DNA of 45,289 nucleotides from Candidatus Parcubacteria bacterium (GCA_023142915.1 JAGLIO010000006.1:1-45289); one strand, 5' to 3'; positions 32,154-41,849 are shown, counted from the stretch's first letter. The notes: generated by a model not told the origin, from the sequence alone. A program made the numbers and translations.

Positions 32154-34880
32154 ATGAAAAAGAAAATTATTATTTTTACAGTTCTGTGGCTGATTGTATG
32201 TTTTAGTAATGCAAATGCTGTTCAACAGATGTTGCCATTTCCTGGCGGTGAAACGTGGATATGTACACAAGGATGGGATGGTACCACCTCTCATTTTGGA
32301 GAATGGAAATATTCTTGGGATTTTGCTACTCCTTCGGGAAATCCTATTTCTGCTTCTGCTGAAGGCACTATTGTATATGCAGGCTATAATTCCATATTAG
32401 GTAATACGGTTATTATTGATTATGGTAACAGTGAGTATGGGAAATATTGTCATTTATTAAATACGGATAATCATCCGCTAGAAGTTAGTGTTGGTGACAT
32501 CGTTTCACAAGGTCAAATTATTGGTTATTGTGGAAATACTGGCTCAAGTAGTGAGGGTGCTCATATTCATTATAATGTACAAGACAGCAGTAGTCTCTGG
32601 GGTCAATCCATTATATCGTCATTTATCGATGTTGCGGAGAATAACGGTGTTCCGCTGGAATGGAAAAGTTACACTTCTTTTAACTACTACAATCCAATGA
32701 CCAATTTCAAAATCGGACGTTATATTGATGGATATGTGTTAGAAAATATGAGCGATTACCGCCCATATTCTCGGCCATTTGTCACAACATATTGCTATAA
32801 CGGCGATTCAGACATGCTTGGATACCCAATAAGCAATGTTTATTTGTTGGAAAATTGCGTTGGTTGTATCAACTCTTGGGCAGAGCATGTTTATGTTCAG
32901 GATTTTCAAGGCGGTGCCTGCGGATCGGCAACGTTGGTAATGAATATGCTTACCCACAATATTAGATTTGATTATTCCGGAGTTGCTTATCCGATTCATG
33001 GTCAAATGAGAAATTATTGGTATTGGAATTTTTCATCACTTGGCGCGCCGGTTTCCAATGAGCATAGCTACGATGGGTTTGGTTATTCCTCGGATCCTGG
33101 TTGTGATTATGTTGTTCAATGGTTTGAACCGAGTGAAAATAATTTTGTAGCAGTTGTGTACGATGTTAATAATGGCACTTTTCAGCAATATAACGAATCA
33201 AGTTCTGGAGCTCCACCATGTACCGTATTGGATCAAGCTATTTGGGACAACCTCGGCTGTCCGAATGGCGACTGCGGTGTTGGCGGCGGAGAAGATCCAC
33301 TGCCCCCAAGCGACGACTACGCTTTTAACCGCTCCACAACCTGCAAAGATGCCCAGTCATATAGTCCGTATAATCCGATAGATGAAACGACATTATTCTA
33401 TAATACGGATAATTATGTTTGCTCATGGATTCAATTGGATAATATTTACAAATCATTAAATATTAATTGGAAATGGTATAATCCTGATAACGTTCTTGTT
33501 GACGAATCCGGCTATACGACTGATGATCCGGCAAGCCATGGTTATGAATATTGGGATTGGTATAGAAGCTGGAGTTGGCTGAACATTGCTAACGCAAATA
33601 ATTACGGTCAATGGCGCGTTGATATTTATGTTGACGGGCAAAAAATAACCACTGATTATTTTACCTTGGAATGCGACACCTTGCCTGATTTTCTCTATAT
33701 CGCCTCGTATATTTGCGACTCTTGGCAGCACGGCTTAAATGATGAATATTGGAACTTGCAGCCGGTTAATATCAGAAGTGAGTTTACTTCCGGCGATACC
33801 GCTCAATTTTTAGTTAAATTGGAAGATGTTTATACTAATCATCGTTTCCGCATGCGCCTTTACCGCAACGACTCGCTTTTGCGCGAACAGACTGATGCTT
33901 GGTTGTATCCGGATACGAATCAAGGCTGGGGATATTCCAGTTTTGCTCCTTATCAAGAAAATTTAATGCCCGGCAGCTATGAAGCTGTTTTTTATTTGGA
34001 TACAGGCAGTGATTTTTTTGTTTTGGATTCAAAACAATTCAGCGTAGGCGGTCCGGATTATACTTATGCCGGAGCAACAGTATGCGAAGGATGGGAGCAC
34101 GGAGTCGGAGATGACTATTGGAACTTACAGCCGGTTAATCCAAGAACGGAATTTTACGCTGGTGAAACCGTTCAACTGCTTGCTCAGCTAAAAGATGTCT
34201 TTATTGACCATGAGTGGAAAATGGAACTTTGGAAATACGGTGTTTTTCAATGGCATTGGCCATCAGGCTGGATTGACGTAGATGATGTTAACGGTTGGGG
34301 ATATTCCAATTTTCCGCCTTATGTTGAAAATGCTTCAGCCGGAGATTATGAATTTAAGCTTTATCTGGATACCGGAAACGGATTTTTCCTTATAGATACA
34401 AAGCCGTTTACCGTCGCGGCAAACAATGAAAACATCCCGTATTTTGAGGATTTTTCATATGATAATCACGGTTTTATTTTAGAAGACCATCTTTCCACCG
34501 CTTCTCTTTATATTAGTGAAAACGAAGGAATAAGCGGAAGCCGCTGTTTGGTGCTAAACAACACGCAAACTGTTTCATCATGGCAAGTCCAAGCCAAAAA
34601 GATTGGATTTAATATTTCTAATAATACCCATTACAACGGACAAATTTATTTAAAGTCCGATAACCCCGGAATAATATATATCGCTATTCAAAGAGAAATA
34701 GAACCATGGGATAATATGGGCTTATGGAAAGTCGTCAGTGTAACAACAAATTGGCAAGCGATTGATATAGGTTTTACCGCAGCAAGCGAACTTGGAATTA
34801 ATCCTGACAATGTCAGGTTTGCTATTCAAGCCGGAGAATTAACCGGAAAACTTTATGTTGACGATATAAGCTTGAATTGA
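32154..34880 (+). CDS. Large secreted M23 (LytM-type) peptidase with repeats, 908 aa
   Basis: Secreted peptidoglycan endopeptidase-like protein. Signal peptide 1-22 (ending NANA-V). The M23 domain (about 30-180) has zinc ligands His47 and Asp56 in SHFGEWKYSWDFATP (H-x8-D), and His137/His139 in GAHIHYNV, with GTIVYAGYNSILGNTVIIDY between. All catalytic residues are present. Residues ~195-390 hold LGYP-type segments and a Gly/Pro linker. Three related ~110-residue repeats follow, two clear (WQHGLNDEYWNLQPVN, WEHGVGDDYWNLQPVN). The C-terminal ~140 residues resemble a carbohydrate-binding jelly roll ending GKLYVDDISLN. AAGGAG 8 bp upstream supports the start. The strong SD and richer codon use in the first kilobase hint at acquisition. 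Confidence 0.88.
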   Translation: MKKKIIIFTVLWLIVCFSNANAVQQMLPFPGGETWICTQGWDGTTSHFGEWKYSWDFATPSGNPISASAEGTIVYAGYNSILGNTVIIDYGNSEYGKYCHLLNTDNHPLEVSVGDIVSQGQIIGYCGNTGSSSEGAHIHYNVQDSSSLWGQSIISSFIDVAENNGVPLEWKSYTSFNYYNPMTNFKIGRYIDGYVLENMSDYRPYSRPFVTTYCYNGDSDMLGYPISNVYLLENCVGCINSWAEHVYVQDFQGGACGSATLVMNMLTHNIRFDYSGVAYPIHGQMRNYWYWNFSSLGAPVSNEHSYDGFGYSSDPGCDYVVQWFEPSENNFVAVVYDVNNGTFQQYNESSSGAPPCTVLDQAIWDNLGCPNGDCGVGGGEDPLPPSDDYAFNRSTTCKDAQSYSPYNPIDETTLFYNTDNYVCSWIQLDNIYKSLNINWKWYNPDNVLVDESGYTTDDPASHGYEYWDWYRSWSWLNIANANNYGQWRVDIYVDGQKITTDYFTLECDTLPDFLYIASYICDSWQHGLNDEYWNLQPVNIRSEFTSGDTAQFLVKLEDVYTNHRFRMRLYRNDSLLREQTDAWLYPDTNQGWGYSSFAPYQENLMPGSYEAVFYLDTGSDFFVLDSKQFSVGGPDYTYAGATVCEGWEHGVGDDYWNLQPVNPRTEFYAGETVQLLAQLKDVFIDHEWKMELWKYGVFQWHWPSGWIDVDDVNGWGYSNFPPYVENASAGDYEFKLYLDTGNGFFLIDTKPFTVAANNENIPYFEDFSYDNHGFILEDHLSTASLYISENEGISGSRCLVLNNTQTVSSWQVQAKKIGFNISNNTHYNGQIYLKSDNPGIIYIAIQREIEPWDNMGLWKVVSVTTNWQAIDIGFTAASELGINPDNVRFAIQAGELTGKLYVDDISLN

Positions 34881-34921
34881 TTATCGTTTATTATTAATTT
34901 TAATTTTACAAAAATTCTTAC

Positions 34922-34962
34922 TCCGGCAAATTTGATTTTTTCAGATTTGCCGGATTTTTTTT
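34922..34962 (+). terminator. Terminator after the M23 gene
   Basis: The stem TCCGGCAAAT / ATTTGCCGGA (34922-34931 with 34945-34954) is extended by TGA/TCA, and an eight-T run follows at 34955-34962. It lies between convergent genes; the minus-strand tail is weaker. Confidence 0.8.
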
Positions 34963-36904
34963 ATTTGATTTTTTTAAATTCAAAAATATAAACCTCTCCA
35001 TTATCAATTTCCTGCCAGGAATCTGCCTCAAGTTTTGCTTCAGCTAAGATTTTATCAAAGGCCCACCAGTATTTGTTTAAAACAAAGTATCCTGTATTAA
35101 CTCCGGCTAAATTCATAGCCAACCCAATCGTTTTTCTGCTTGGTTTTTCGTAAACCATATCTAAATAATATTGGTAAAGGCTTCCACCGGTTGGAATCGG
35201 ATAATAAAAAATTTCTTCTTTATCTGTTTTATAATATTTTTTAAAGCCAAAACTGCAAAGGCTTGCAACGCTGGTTTGCTGGTTGGCTAAAACAATAAAA
35301 TTTTTTGGCGCGTTATTTTCTATCCACTTTACCGCGTTTAAATCGCTTTTACTCACTGAGTAGCCGTGTGAATTAAAATAATGATCATAACGCGGGTAAG
35401 AAGAGTATAGCGAAACAGATATTAAAAAACAAAAAAAGATTAAAAGCGAATATTTAATAATCTTATTTTGAGCGAATATTTTTATTATTAATTGATAAAA
35501 AGCGATTATAATAAACGGCAGCAGAAAAAAGCAGGCTAAACTTAAAATTCTGTTGCTATAATTCGCTTGTTCATAATTAATAAGAAAAGCAAAGGGAAGT
35601 TTCGCGCTTAAAAAATAGGAAAAAAATAGCGCCAAAGATGAAAAAAAATATAGTGATAATATTTTGCATTTTTTTCTGCGTTTTATGGCGATAATTATTC
35701 CGCTGACAGCAAGAAGTATTAATATATATTTTATATTAAATATAAAAAAATACACTGTATTTAAAATAACATTTTCTTTGTCTGGAAGAGAAATATTTAA
35801 AAAGCTAAAAGAAAAAGTTTCAGAGTTTGATGAAATGCCAGAGGCGCTTTTTGTGTTTTTTTCAAAAAAGAAAAAAGCAACAGGAAGAGCCAGTGCCATA
35901 CTTGAGTAAATTATAAAATATCCGATTTTTTTAATTTTTATTTTACCGTTATAAATTATAATCAGGCACGCGAAAAGCAAAGCAGGGATACCCGCCAGAG
36001 GATGGATAAAAAAAGCGGCCAAAGATAATAAAAAAATATTTATATAATCAAGAGTGTTTTTGCAATTAAGCGAGTAAATTAAAGTTGAAATTAAAAAAAT
36101 ATAAGCTAAATTTTGCGGAGTGGTAACAATTAAAAAAGAAAAAGGCAATATTAATAAAAAAAGGATTGTTATTTGAACAATTTTTTTGCTTTCCAGCCAT
36201 TTTGTCAGAACCGCAAGCATGGCGGCCGGTAAGACTATCCCGCCGAAAAAAAGAACTAGAATTTTATCTAAATAAATAATTGGAATTAAGGTGATTTTAT
36301 TCAGCAGCACCACTAAAGCGTATTGTCCTAAATAATAAAACGGCTTAGGGTTGACTTCGCCGGTTTTGGCGATTAATTCTTCGGTTGCCTGATGAATGAA
36401 AGGATCAAAGCCATAGCCGATTTTGTATATTATCAAAGCAATTGAAAAACTTAAAGCATAATGCAGGATTATTAAAAGATTTGCCAATGGTTTTTTTTGC
36501 GCGATTATAAATAATAAGCAAGCGGTAAGTAAAAAGTATAGAGCGTAAAAAAATGGGTGAATTGTCTGCCAGGGCGAAATAATAGCCTCAGATGTTCTTG
36601 CGGTAAATAATATATAAATAGATGCGGCAAATAAAAACAGATATATAACCGGAACAAAAAACGCGAAAAAAGGTTTTTTGTGTTTTTGTCTTTTCGCAAT
36701 TTTCTCTGGCTTGATTATTGTTTGCTTGTTGAACTTTTTTGCAAATCGGAGTATAATTATAAATGATAAAGATGCTAATATTAAAATAATAATTACGCCA
36801 ATATAATCTAATTTATACAGGCGATAGACAATTGCCCCCCAAGAAATTAAAAGGCTTGCGGCAATTAAAAAATATTTTAAATTTTTATCAAGTTTAATCG
36901 GCAT
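34961..36904 (-). CDS. Polytopic membrane protein, GT-C glycosyltransferase-like, 647 aa
   Basis: About 12-14 hydrophobic helices span residues 10-500, followed by a soluble C-terminal domain of ~130 residues (from SYPRYDHYFNSHGYSVSKSD to the end). This two-part plan, with a loop after the first helices carrying acidic residues (GYGFDPFIHQATEELI), resembles GT-C-fold glycosyltransferases/oligosaccharyltransferase relatives. I see no decisive signature such as WWDYG. The C-terminal AVKWIENNAPKNFIVLANQQ resembles soluble tails of such proteins. It is divergent from envelope genes for a CDP-alcohol phosphatidyltransferase and a GT2 enzyme, which fits a role in envelope glycan synthesis (inference). 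Confidence 0.65.
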   Translation of the reverse strand: MPIKLDKNLKYFLIAASLLISWGAIVYRLYKLDYIGVIIILILASLSFIIILRFAKKFNKQTIIKPEKIAKRQKHKKPFFAFFVPVIYLFLFAASIYILFTARTSEAIISPWQTIHPFFYALYFLLTACLLFIIAQKKPLANLLIILHYALSFSIALIIYKIGYGFDPFIHQATEELIAKTGEVNPKPFYYLGQYALVVLLNKITLIPIIYLDKILVLFFGGIVLPAAMLAVLTKWLESKKIVQITILFLLILPFSFLIVTTPQNLAYIFLISTLIYSLNCKNTLDYINIFLLSLAAFFIHPLAGIPALLFACLIIIYNGKIKIKKIGYFIIYSSMALALPVAFFFFEKNTKSASGISSNSETFSFSFLNISLPDKENVILNTVYFFIFNIKYILILLAVSGIIIAIKRRKKCKILSLYFFSSLALFFSYFLSAKLPFAFLINYEQANYSNRILSLACFFLLPFIIIAFYQLIIKIFAQNKIIKYSLLIFFCFLISVSLYSSYPRYDHYFNSHGYSVSKSDLNAVKWIENNAPKNFIVLANQQTSVASLCSFGFKKYYKTDKEEIFYYPIPTGGSLYQYYLDMVYEKPSRKTIGLAMNLAGVNTGYFVLNKYWWAFDKILAEAKLEADSWQEIDNGEVYIFEFKKIK

Positions 36905-36967
36905 TTTTTTAATTATTTTAATATTCTTAATTATATAATATTTTTCGTAACTTTACTAATAATATAA

Positions 36968-37555
36968 ATGCTTGATAGAAATTTTGAAAAAGCTGACAAA
37001 ATATTTTTTCATGATAAAATATTGGCGGCTACGATTTTGAAATTAATTCCAACGCGCGTTTTACCGAATCATATAACAATATTGCGTTTTATGGCTACGC
37101 CAATGGTAATATTTTTAATGATTTCCGAAAAATATTATATCGGCTTGTGGGCGTTTTTGCTAACCGCTTTTACTGACGCGATTGACGGATCTTTGGCAAG
37201 AACCAGAAATCAGATAACTGACTGGGGCAAGATATATGATCCGCTGGCTGATAAAATTTTAATCGGCAGCATGGTTTTTGTTATTGTTTTAAGATATATT
37301 GATTTTTGGACGGCAATAATCATTATCAGCATTGAAATAATTTTTATTATTGCCGCTTGCATAAGAAAGAGAAGCGGGCGGGAAGTACACGCGAATATTT
37401 GGGGCAAAATTAAAATGATGCTGCAAGTCGCTGGCGTGGCAATACTGCTTTTGGCGGTCGTGTTTGATTGGGCAAATCTTCTGCCACTAGCCTCAAAAAC
37501 GCTTTATTTGGCAATCGCTTTCGCGATTGTGAGCTTGCTGACGCATGGGGCGTAG
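36968..37555 (+). CDS. CDP-alcohol phosphatidyltransferase, 195 aa
   Basis: Membrane enzyme transferring a phosphatidyl group from a CDP-linked lipid to an alcohol. The full family signature DG-x2-AR-x8-G-x3-D-x3-D is present: DAIDGSLARTRNQITDWG followed by KIYDPLADK (residues ~72-95), with all catalytic Asp residues. Four to six membrane helices follow. N-terminal LPNHITILRFMATPM matches the usual NxxTxxR start of the family. Length is like PgsA, but the acceptor (glycerol phosphate, inositol phosphate or other) cannot be assigned. The adjacent GT2 gene (43 bp downstream) suggests a lipid/glycan envelope locus. Confidence 0.9.
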   Translation: MLDRNFEKADKIFFHDKILAATILKLIPTRVLPNHITILRFMATPMVIFLMISEKYYIGLWAFLLTAFTDAIDGSLARTRNQITDWGKIYDPLADKILIGSMVFVIVLRYIDFWTAIIIISIEIIFIIAACIRKRSGREVHANIWGKIKMMLQVAGVAILLLAVVFDWANLLPLASKTLYLAIAFAIVSLLTHGA

Positions 37556-37598
37556 TTATTTTATTGTTTATGAATTTTGAATATAAAAAAACACAGAT

Positions 37599-38531
37599 AT
37601 GTATTTATCCGCGGTAGTTCCGATATATAATGAAGAGGGCGCGATTAAAAATCTTCATAAAAAAATTGTTAATGTTTTGGAAAAAATTAACAAGCCTTTT
37701 GAAATTATTTTTGTTAATGACGGTTCAGCTGACAGGACTTTGGAAATAATGAAAAAATTAAAGCCGTTGACAATAATAAATTTTAGAAAAAATTTTGGCC
37801 AAACAGCGGCAATGGACGCGGGTATTAAGCAAGCTAAAGGCAAATATATTATCATTATGGACGGCGACGGGCAGAATGATCCTGAAGATATTCCAAAGCT
37901 GATTGAAAAATTAAAATTAGACGGCATGGATGTTCTTTCCGGATGGAGGAAAAATAGAAAAGATCATTTTTTAAAAAAGTTTTCATCCAAATGCGCTGCC
38001 GTTTTAAGGCGTATATTAATTAATGACGGCATTCATGACAGCGGCTGTTCTTTAAAAATTTATAAGAGAGAATGCTTTAAACGCGTTGATCTATACGGCG
38101 AGATGCATCGTTTTATTCCGGCAATTTTAAAAATAAAGGGTTTTAAAATAGGAGAGGTTGAGATTAGTCATAATCCGCGAATTACAGGCAAGACAAAATA
38201 TAATTGGAAAAGGGGAGTGAAAGGCATTCTTGATATATTTGCTGTCTGGTTTTGGAAAAAATATTCTAATCGTCCGCTTCATTTTTTTGGCGGATTAGGC
38301 ATTCTTTTAATGCTTGTTTCCGTCATTTCCGGTGCGTGGGCGATTTACAAAAAGATTTTTTCAAACATTGATTTATCTGATACTTCTTTAACGATATTAA
38401 GCATGGGCGGTTTTTTTATGGGTATTTTATTTTTTATTTTCGGACTTTTAGCGGATATTCTTTCAAAAATTTATTATTCTTCAAGCAAGGACATGCCATA
38501 TAATATAAAAGATATTATTAATAATGATTAA
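37599..38531 (+). CDS. GT2-family glycosyltransferase (DPM1/ArnC-like), 310 aa
   Basis: Transfers a sugar from a nucleotide donor, typically to a polyprenyl phosphate. The N-terminal GT-A domain has SAVVPIYNEEGAI, FEIIFVNDGSADRTLEIM, LRKNFGQTAAMDAGIKQAKG-like sequence and the metal-binding MDGDGQNDPEDI (DxD). HDSGCSLKIYKREC and ISHNPRITGKTKY are typical of this branch. Two C-terminal membrane helices (about 225-250 and 262-290) match DPM1/GtrB-like enzymes. It lies downstream of the CDP-alcohol phosphatidyltransferase gene. The specific sugar is unknown. Confidence 0.93.
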   Translation: MYLSAVVPIYNEEGAIKNLHKKIVNVLEKINKPFEIIFVNDGSADRTLEIMKKLKPLTIINFRKNFGQTAAMDAGIKQAKGKYIIIMDGDGQNDPEDIPKLIEKLKLDGMDVLSGWRKNRKDHFLKKFSSKCAAVLRRILINDGIHDSGCSLKIYKRECFKRVDLYGEMHRFIPAILKIKGFKIGEVEISHNPRITGKTKYNWKRGVKGILDIFAVWFWKKYSNRPLHFFGGLGILLMLVSVISGAWAIYKKIFSNIDLSDTSLTILSMGGFFMGILFFIFGLLADILSKIYYSSSKDMPYNIKDIINND

Positions 38532-38564
38532 ATAGAATTATAGAGGCGATTGTGTAAGTTAATT

Positions 38565-38622
38565 TATGGTCAAGGAGTTTGAATATTCCCGACTACTGTT
38601 AGTGCCCTTTGGGCATAATTTG
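38565..38622 (+). repeat. Two-hairpin leader element, copy C (upstream of dnaG)
   Basis: Same layout as copy A: a TGGTC-type outer stem with bulged A and GGAGT/ATTCC inner stem, then ACTACTGTTAGTGCCC, TTT, GGGCATAAT. It ends 17 bp before the dnaG start codon, which lacks an SD. Several pairs are wobble or mismatched relative to copies A and D, so this copy is the most diverged. Confidence 0.72.
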
Positions 38623-38639
38623 TTAAATATGTCAACAGA

Positions 38640-40469
38640 ATGCAACCATCAGAAGAAATAAAATCAAGATTGGATATTGTGGATGTGATTCGCGAGTACA
38701 TTCAGCTTCAGGCTGCTGGTGTGAATTTTCGCGCTAAGTGTCCGTTTCATAGGGAAAAAACTCCTTCTTTTGTCGTTAGTCCGGAAAAGCAGATTTATCA
38801 TTGCTTTGGCTGCGGGGAGGGCGGGGATTTGTTTTCTTTTGTAATGAAAATGGAAGGAATAGAATTTGTTGAAGCGTTGCGCCTGTTGGCGCCCAAGGCC
38901 GGAGTAGCTTTGAAAAAACAAAATCCCGAAGCCGCTTCAAAACGAAATAAAATTTTAGATATACTGGAGTTATCCCGCCGATATTATCATAAAATATTTT
39001 TGGAAGAAGCAAGCGCGCGCAATGCCAGAGAATATATTAAAAAGCGCGAGCTAAGCGCGGATACAATAGAAGAGTGGCAGATTGGCTATAGTCCGGATTC
39101 GTGGGATACGGTCGGTAAATTATTAAGAGCAAAAGGCTATAAAGAAAATGAAATATTTGTCGCAGGATTAATTGTTAAAAGTAATAAGAATAATAGATTT
39201 TATGATAGGTTTCGCAGCCGCATAATGTTTCCAATCAATGATATTAACGGCAATACTGTTGCTTTTTCCGCCCGAGTAAGTCCTGAAAAAGAAGCTACTG
39301 AGCAAATGGGAAAATATATAAACAGCCCTCAAACTCCTGTGTATGACAAAAGCAAGATATTATTCGGGCTGGATAAGGCAAAGCTGGAAATTAAAAAAGA
39401 AGATTTGGCAATAGTGGTTGAAGGGCAAATGGATGCGATTAGCGCGCATCAAGCAGGGTTTAAAAATGTAGTGGCTTCATCTGGGACAGCCTTGACTACC
39501 GAACAAATTCAACTTTTAAAACGTTTTTCAAATAATATCGCCCTGGCCTTTGATATGGACGCGGCAGGAGAAATGGCTACTGAACGCGGAATTCGCGAGG
39601 CAATGCGCCTTGAAATGAATATTAAAATTATTGAAGTGCCAAACGGGAAAGATCCTGATGACTGCATTCGCGAAAATCCGAATGATTGGGTATTGGCCGT
39701 AAAAAACGCGAAATCAATGATGGAATATTATTTTGCTAAAACTTTTGCAGGACTGGATATGTTAAAGCTTGACGATAAAAGAGGGGCGGCAAAAATATTA
39801 TTGCCGATTATTGCCGGATTAAAAAATGTTGTTGAAAAAGACCATTGGTTAAAAGAGTTAAGCAATAGAATTGATGTTGGCGAACCGTTGCTAAGGGAGT
39901 CAATCACGACAGCTAAACCTCGTGTTGAGCGGACATACGGGCAGAAAAAAGAAGCAAAAATTAAAATACAAAAGCAAGCCAGGGAAGAAAAGATAAGCGA
40001 GTATTTTTTAGCCTTGCTTTTAAAATTTAATTCTTATTTGGGTTACGCGATTAATTATTTACAGGTTGAACAAATATTCGGACAAAATAATCAAGAATTT
40101 TACAAAAATTTAATAATATATTATAATAATAGTGTTAATATTAATCTGGATGACTACAAAGAATGGTTGAAAAATATTGACAATAATAACGGAACAAATA
40201 CTAAAACAATAAACCAGTTAAAATTATTAAATAAACTGGTTATTTTAGTTGATGAAGAGTTTAGCGATATAGATGAGGTTGGCGCTAAAAGCGAAATTAT
40301 AAGTTTAGCGCTAGCGTTAAAAAAACAATATTACTTGGAAAAAATGAAAGGAGTGGAAAAATTAATAATTGAAGCTGAAAAACAGGGAGATGAAAATAAG
40401 GTTAGAATTTTAATGGAAGATTTTAAATCTTTTTCAGAAGAAGTAAAAGAATTAAAAAATAGTATTTAA
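38640..40469 (+). CDS. dnaG: DNA primase, 609 aa
   Basis: Synthesises RNA primers for replication. N-terminal zinc-binding domain: CPFHREKTPSFVVSPEKQ followed by HCFGCGEGGD (CHC2 ligands). RNA polymerase core from about residue 115 includes FRSRIMFPINDINGNTVAFS. The TOPRIM domain has VVEGQMDAISAHQAGFKNVV (catalytic Glu) and ALAFDMDAAGEMATERGI (DxD-type). The C-terminal helicase-binding region is present but weakly conserved. Length is typical (about 580-610). The ATG at 38640 has no SD; an out-of-frame 10-codon frame overlaps it at 38629. A two-hairpin element lies directly upstream. It is followed by rpoD after 68 bp, the classic dnaG-rpoD pairing, without rpsU. Confidence 0.97.
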   Translation: MQPSEEIKSRLDIVDVIREYIQLQAAGVNFRAKCPFHREKTPSFVVSPEKQIYHCFGCGEGGDLFSFVMKMEGIEFVEALRLLAPKAGVALKKQNPEAASKRNKILDILELSRRYYHKIFLEEASARNAREYIKKRELSADTIEEWQIGYSPDSWDTVGKLLRAKGYKENEIFVAGLIVKSNKNNRFYDRFRSRIMFPINDINGNTVAFSARVSPEKEATEQMGKYINSPQTPVYDKSKILFGLDKAKLEIKKEDLAIVVEGQMDAISAHQAGFKNVVASSGTALTTEQIQLLKRFSNNIALAFDMDAAGEMATERGIREAMRLEMNIKIIEVPNGKDPDDCIRENPNDWVLAVKNAKSMMEYYFAKTFAGLDMLKLDDKRGAAKILLPIIAGLKNVVEKDHWLKELSNRIDVGEPLLRESITTAKPRVERTYGQKKEAKIKIQKQAREEKISEYFLALLLKFNSYLGYAINYLQVEQIFGQNNQEFYKNLIIYYNNSVNINLDDYKEWLKNIDNNNGTNTKTINQLKLLNKLVILVDEEFSDIDEVGAKSEIISLALALKKQYYLEKMKGVEKLIIEAEKQGDENKVRILMEDFKSFSEEVKELKNSI

Positions 40470-40525
40470 CAGTCAAGGAATTTAAATATTCCTGACTACT
40501 GTTAGTGCCCTTTGGGCATAACTTG
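40470..40525 (+). repeat. Two-hairpin leader element, copy D (dnaG-rpoD gap)
   Basis: Begins immediately after the dnaG stop codon: AGTCA, bulged A, GGAAT, loop, ATTCC, TGACT, then ACTGTTAGTGCCC, TTT, GGGCATAAC and TTG. It is nearly identical to copy A. It ends 12 bp before the rpoD ATG and fills most of the 68-bp dnaG-rpoD gap. Confidence 0.75.
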
Positions 40526-40537
40526 TAATTTTAAATA

Positions 40538-41812
40538 ATGGCAGCTAAAAAAAAGACAATTAAAAAAATCATGAAAAAAGCCGTAAAGAAGCCTATTGCA
40601 AAAAAAGTTATAAAGAGAAAAAAGCTTGCTCCTAAAAAAATTGCGAAAAAAACTGTTGTTAAAAAAACCTCCGCGAATAAAAAAAGGGCTGTAAAAGCAG
40701 TTGCCAAGAAAAGGGAGATAGTAATTCCGACAGAAGAGCAGATAAAAAATTTGATTGAAAAAGGCAGGTCGCGTGATTTTGTGACTGAGACAGAATTGTT
40801 ATATGTTTTTCCAGAAGTAGAAGAATATATTTTTGATTATGAAATATTTTTGGAAGTTTTGCAAAAAAACGGAATAAATATTATTGAAGATACTGGCAGG
40901 ATTCTTGATTTTGATGAACAAAAAGATGAAAGGGAAGCAGCCGGAAAATTGCCTATTACCGGCAATATTACGGATTTGTCAAAGTTAAGCGCGGATTCCA
41001 TTCAAATGTATTTAAAAGAGATTGGAAAAGTGCCTTTGCTTTCAGGGGCTGAAGAAGTTGAATTGGCAAAACGCAAGGAAAAAGGAGACAGGGAAGCGGA
41101 AAAGAAAATCATTGAAGCTAATTTGCGTTTAGTTGTTTCAATTGCCAAAAAATTTACCGGCGCCAAGGGCTTATCTCTTTTGGATTTAATTCAAGAAGGG
41201 AATATCGGCTTATTTCGGGCGGTTGAAAAATTTGAATACCGCAAAGGCTATAAATTTTCAACTTACGCGACTTGGTGGATACGGCAGGCGATTACACGCG
41301 CCCTTGCCGACCAGTCGCGCACTATCAGAATTCCCGTGCATATGGTGGAGACTATTAATAAATTTCAGCAAATACAAAGACAATTAATTCAGGATTTAGG
41401 GCGAGAACCATTGCCGGAAGAAATTTCCGCCGAGATGGGAGAGGAAATTGACAAAGTCCGCCACATCATTAAAATTTCCCAAGATACGATTTCTTTGGAA
41501 ACGACAGTAGGGGATGATGAAGAAGATTCAACCTTGGAAGATTTTATAGAAGACGTAAAAAATGTTACTCCTGACAGAAGCGCGGCCTTGCAATTATTAA
41601 AAGATTATGTAAAAGAAGTTATAATTCAGCTTAGCCCGCGCGAGCAAAAAATTCTGGAAATGCGCTTCGGTTTGGAGGACGGTGTGGCGCATACGCTTGA
41701 AGAAGTAGGCAGGGAATTTGATGTTACGCGCGAGCGTATCCGCCAAATTGAAGCCAAAGCTTTGGAAAAAATTCAAAAACACGAAGGAATCCAAAAGCTA
41801 AGAGATTATTGA
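40538..41812 (+). CDS. rpoD: Primary sigma factor RpoD with Lys/Ala-rich N-terminal extension, 424 aa
   Basis: Housekeeping sigma-70 factor. Residues 1-62 are an unusual basic, histone H1-like tail of repeated KK, AKK and VKK steps. The region 1.1-like segment (about 65-125) is short. Region 1.2 begins [20 protein letters not shown]. Region 2 has [37 protein letters not shown] and [15 protein letters not shown] (the -10 recognition helix). Region 3 has [16 protein letters not shown]. Region 4 has [20 protein letters not shown] and [14 protein letters not shown]. Consensus TTGACA/TATAAT promoters in the window fit this sigma factor. Preceded by the two-hairpin element, with no SD. Confidence 0.97.
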   Translation: MAAKKKTIKKIMKKAVKKPIAKKVIKRKKLAPKKIAKKTVVKKTSANKKRAVKAVAKKREIVIPTEEQIKNLIEKGRSRDFVTETELLYVFPEVEEYIFDYEIFLEVLQKNGINIIEDTGRILDFDEQKDEREAAGKLPITGNITDLSKLSADSIQMYLKEIGKVPLLSGAEEVELAKRKEKGDREAEKKIIEANLRLVVSIAKKFTGAKGLSLLDLIQEGNIGLFRAVEKFEYRKGYKFSTYATWWIRQAITRALADQSRTIRIPVHMVETINKFQQIQRQLIQDLGREPLPEEISAEMGEEIDKVRHIIKISQDTISLETTVGDDEEDSTLEDFIEDVKNVTPDRSAALQLLKDYVKEVIIQLSPREQKILEMRFGLEDGVAHTLEEVGREFDVTRERIRQIEAKALEKIQKHEGIQKLRDY

Positions 41813-41849
41813 TGTTATTTTTTAGCTAATTTTAGTAAGTTTATATTTA

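Noticed and set aside
38629-38661. 10-codon frame overlapping the dnaG start
   Set aside because: Out of frame with dnaG, no SD and very short; likely chance.
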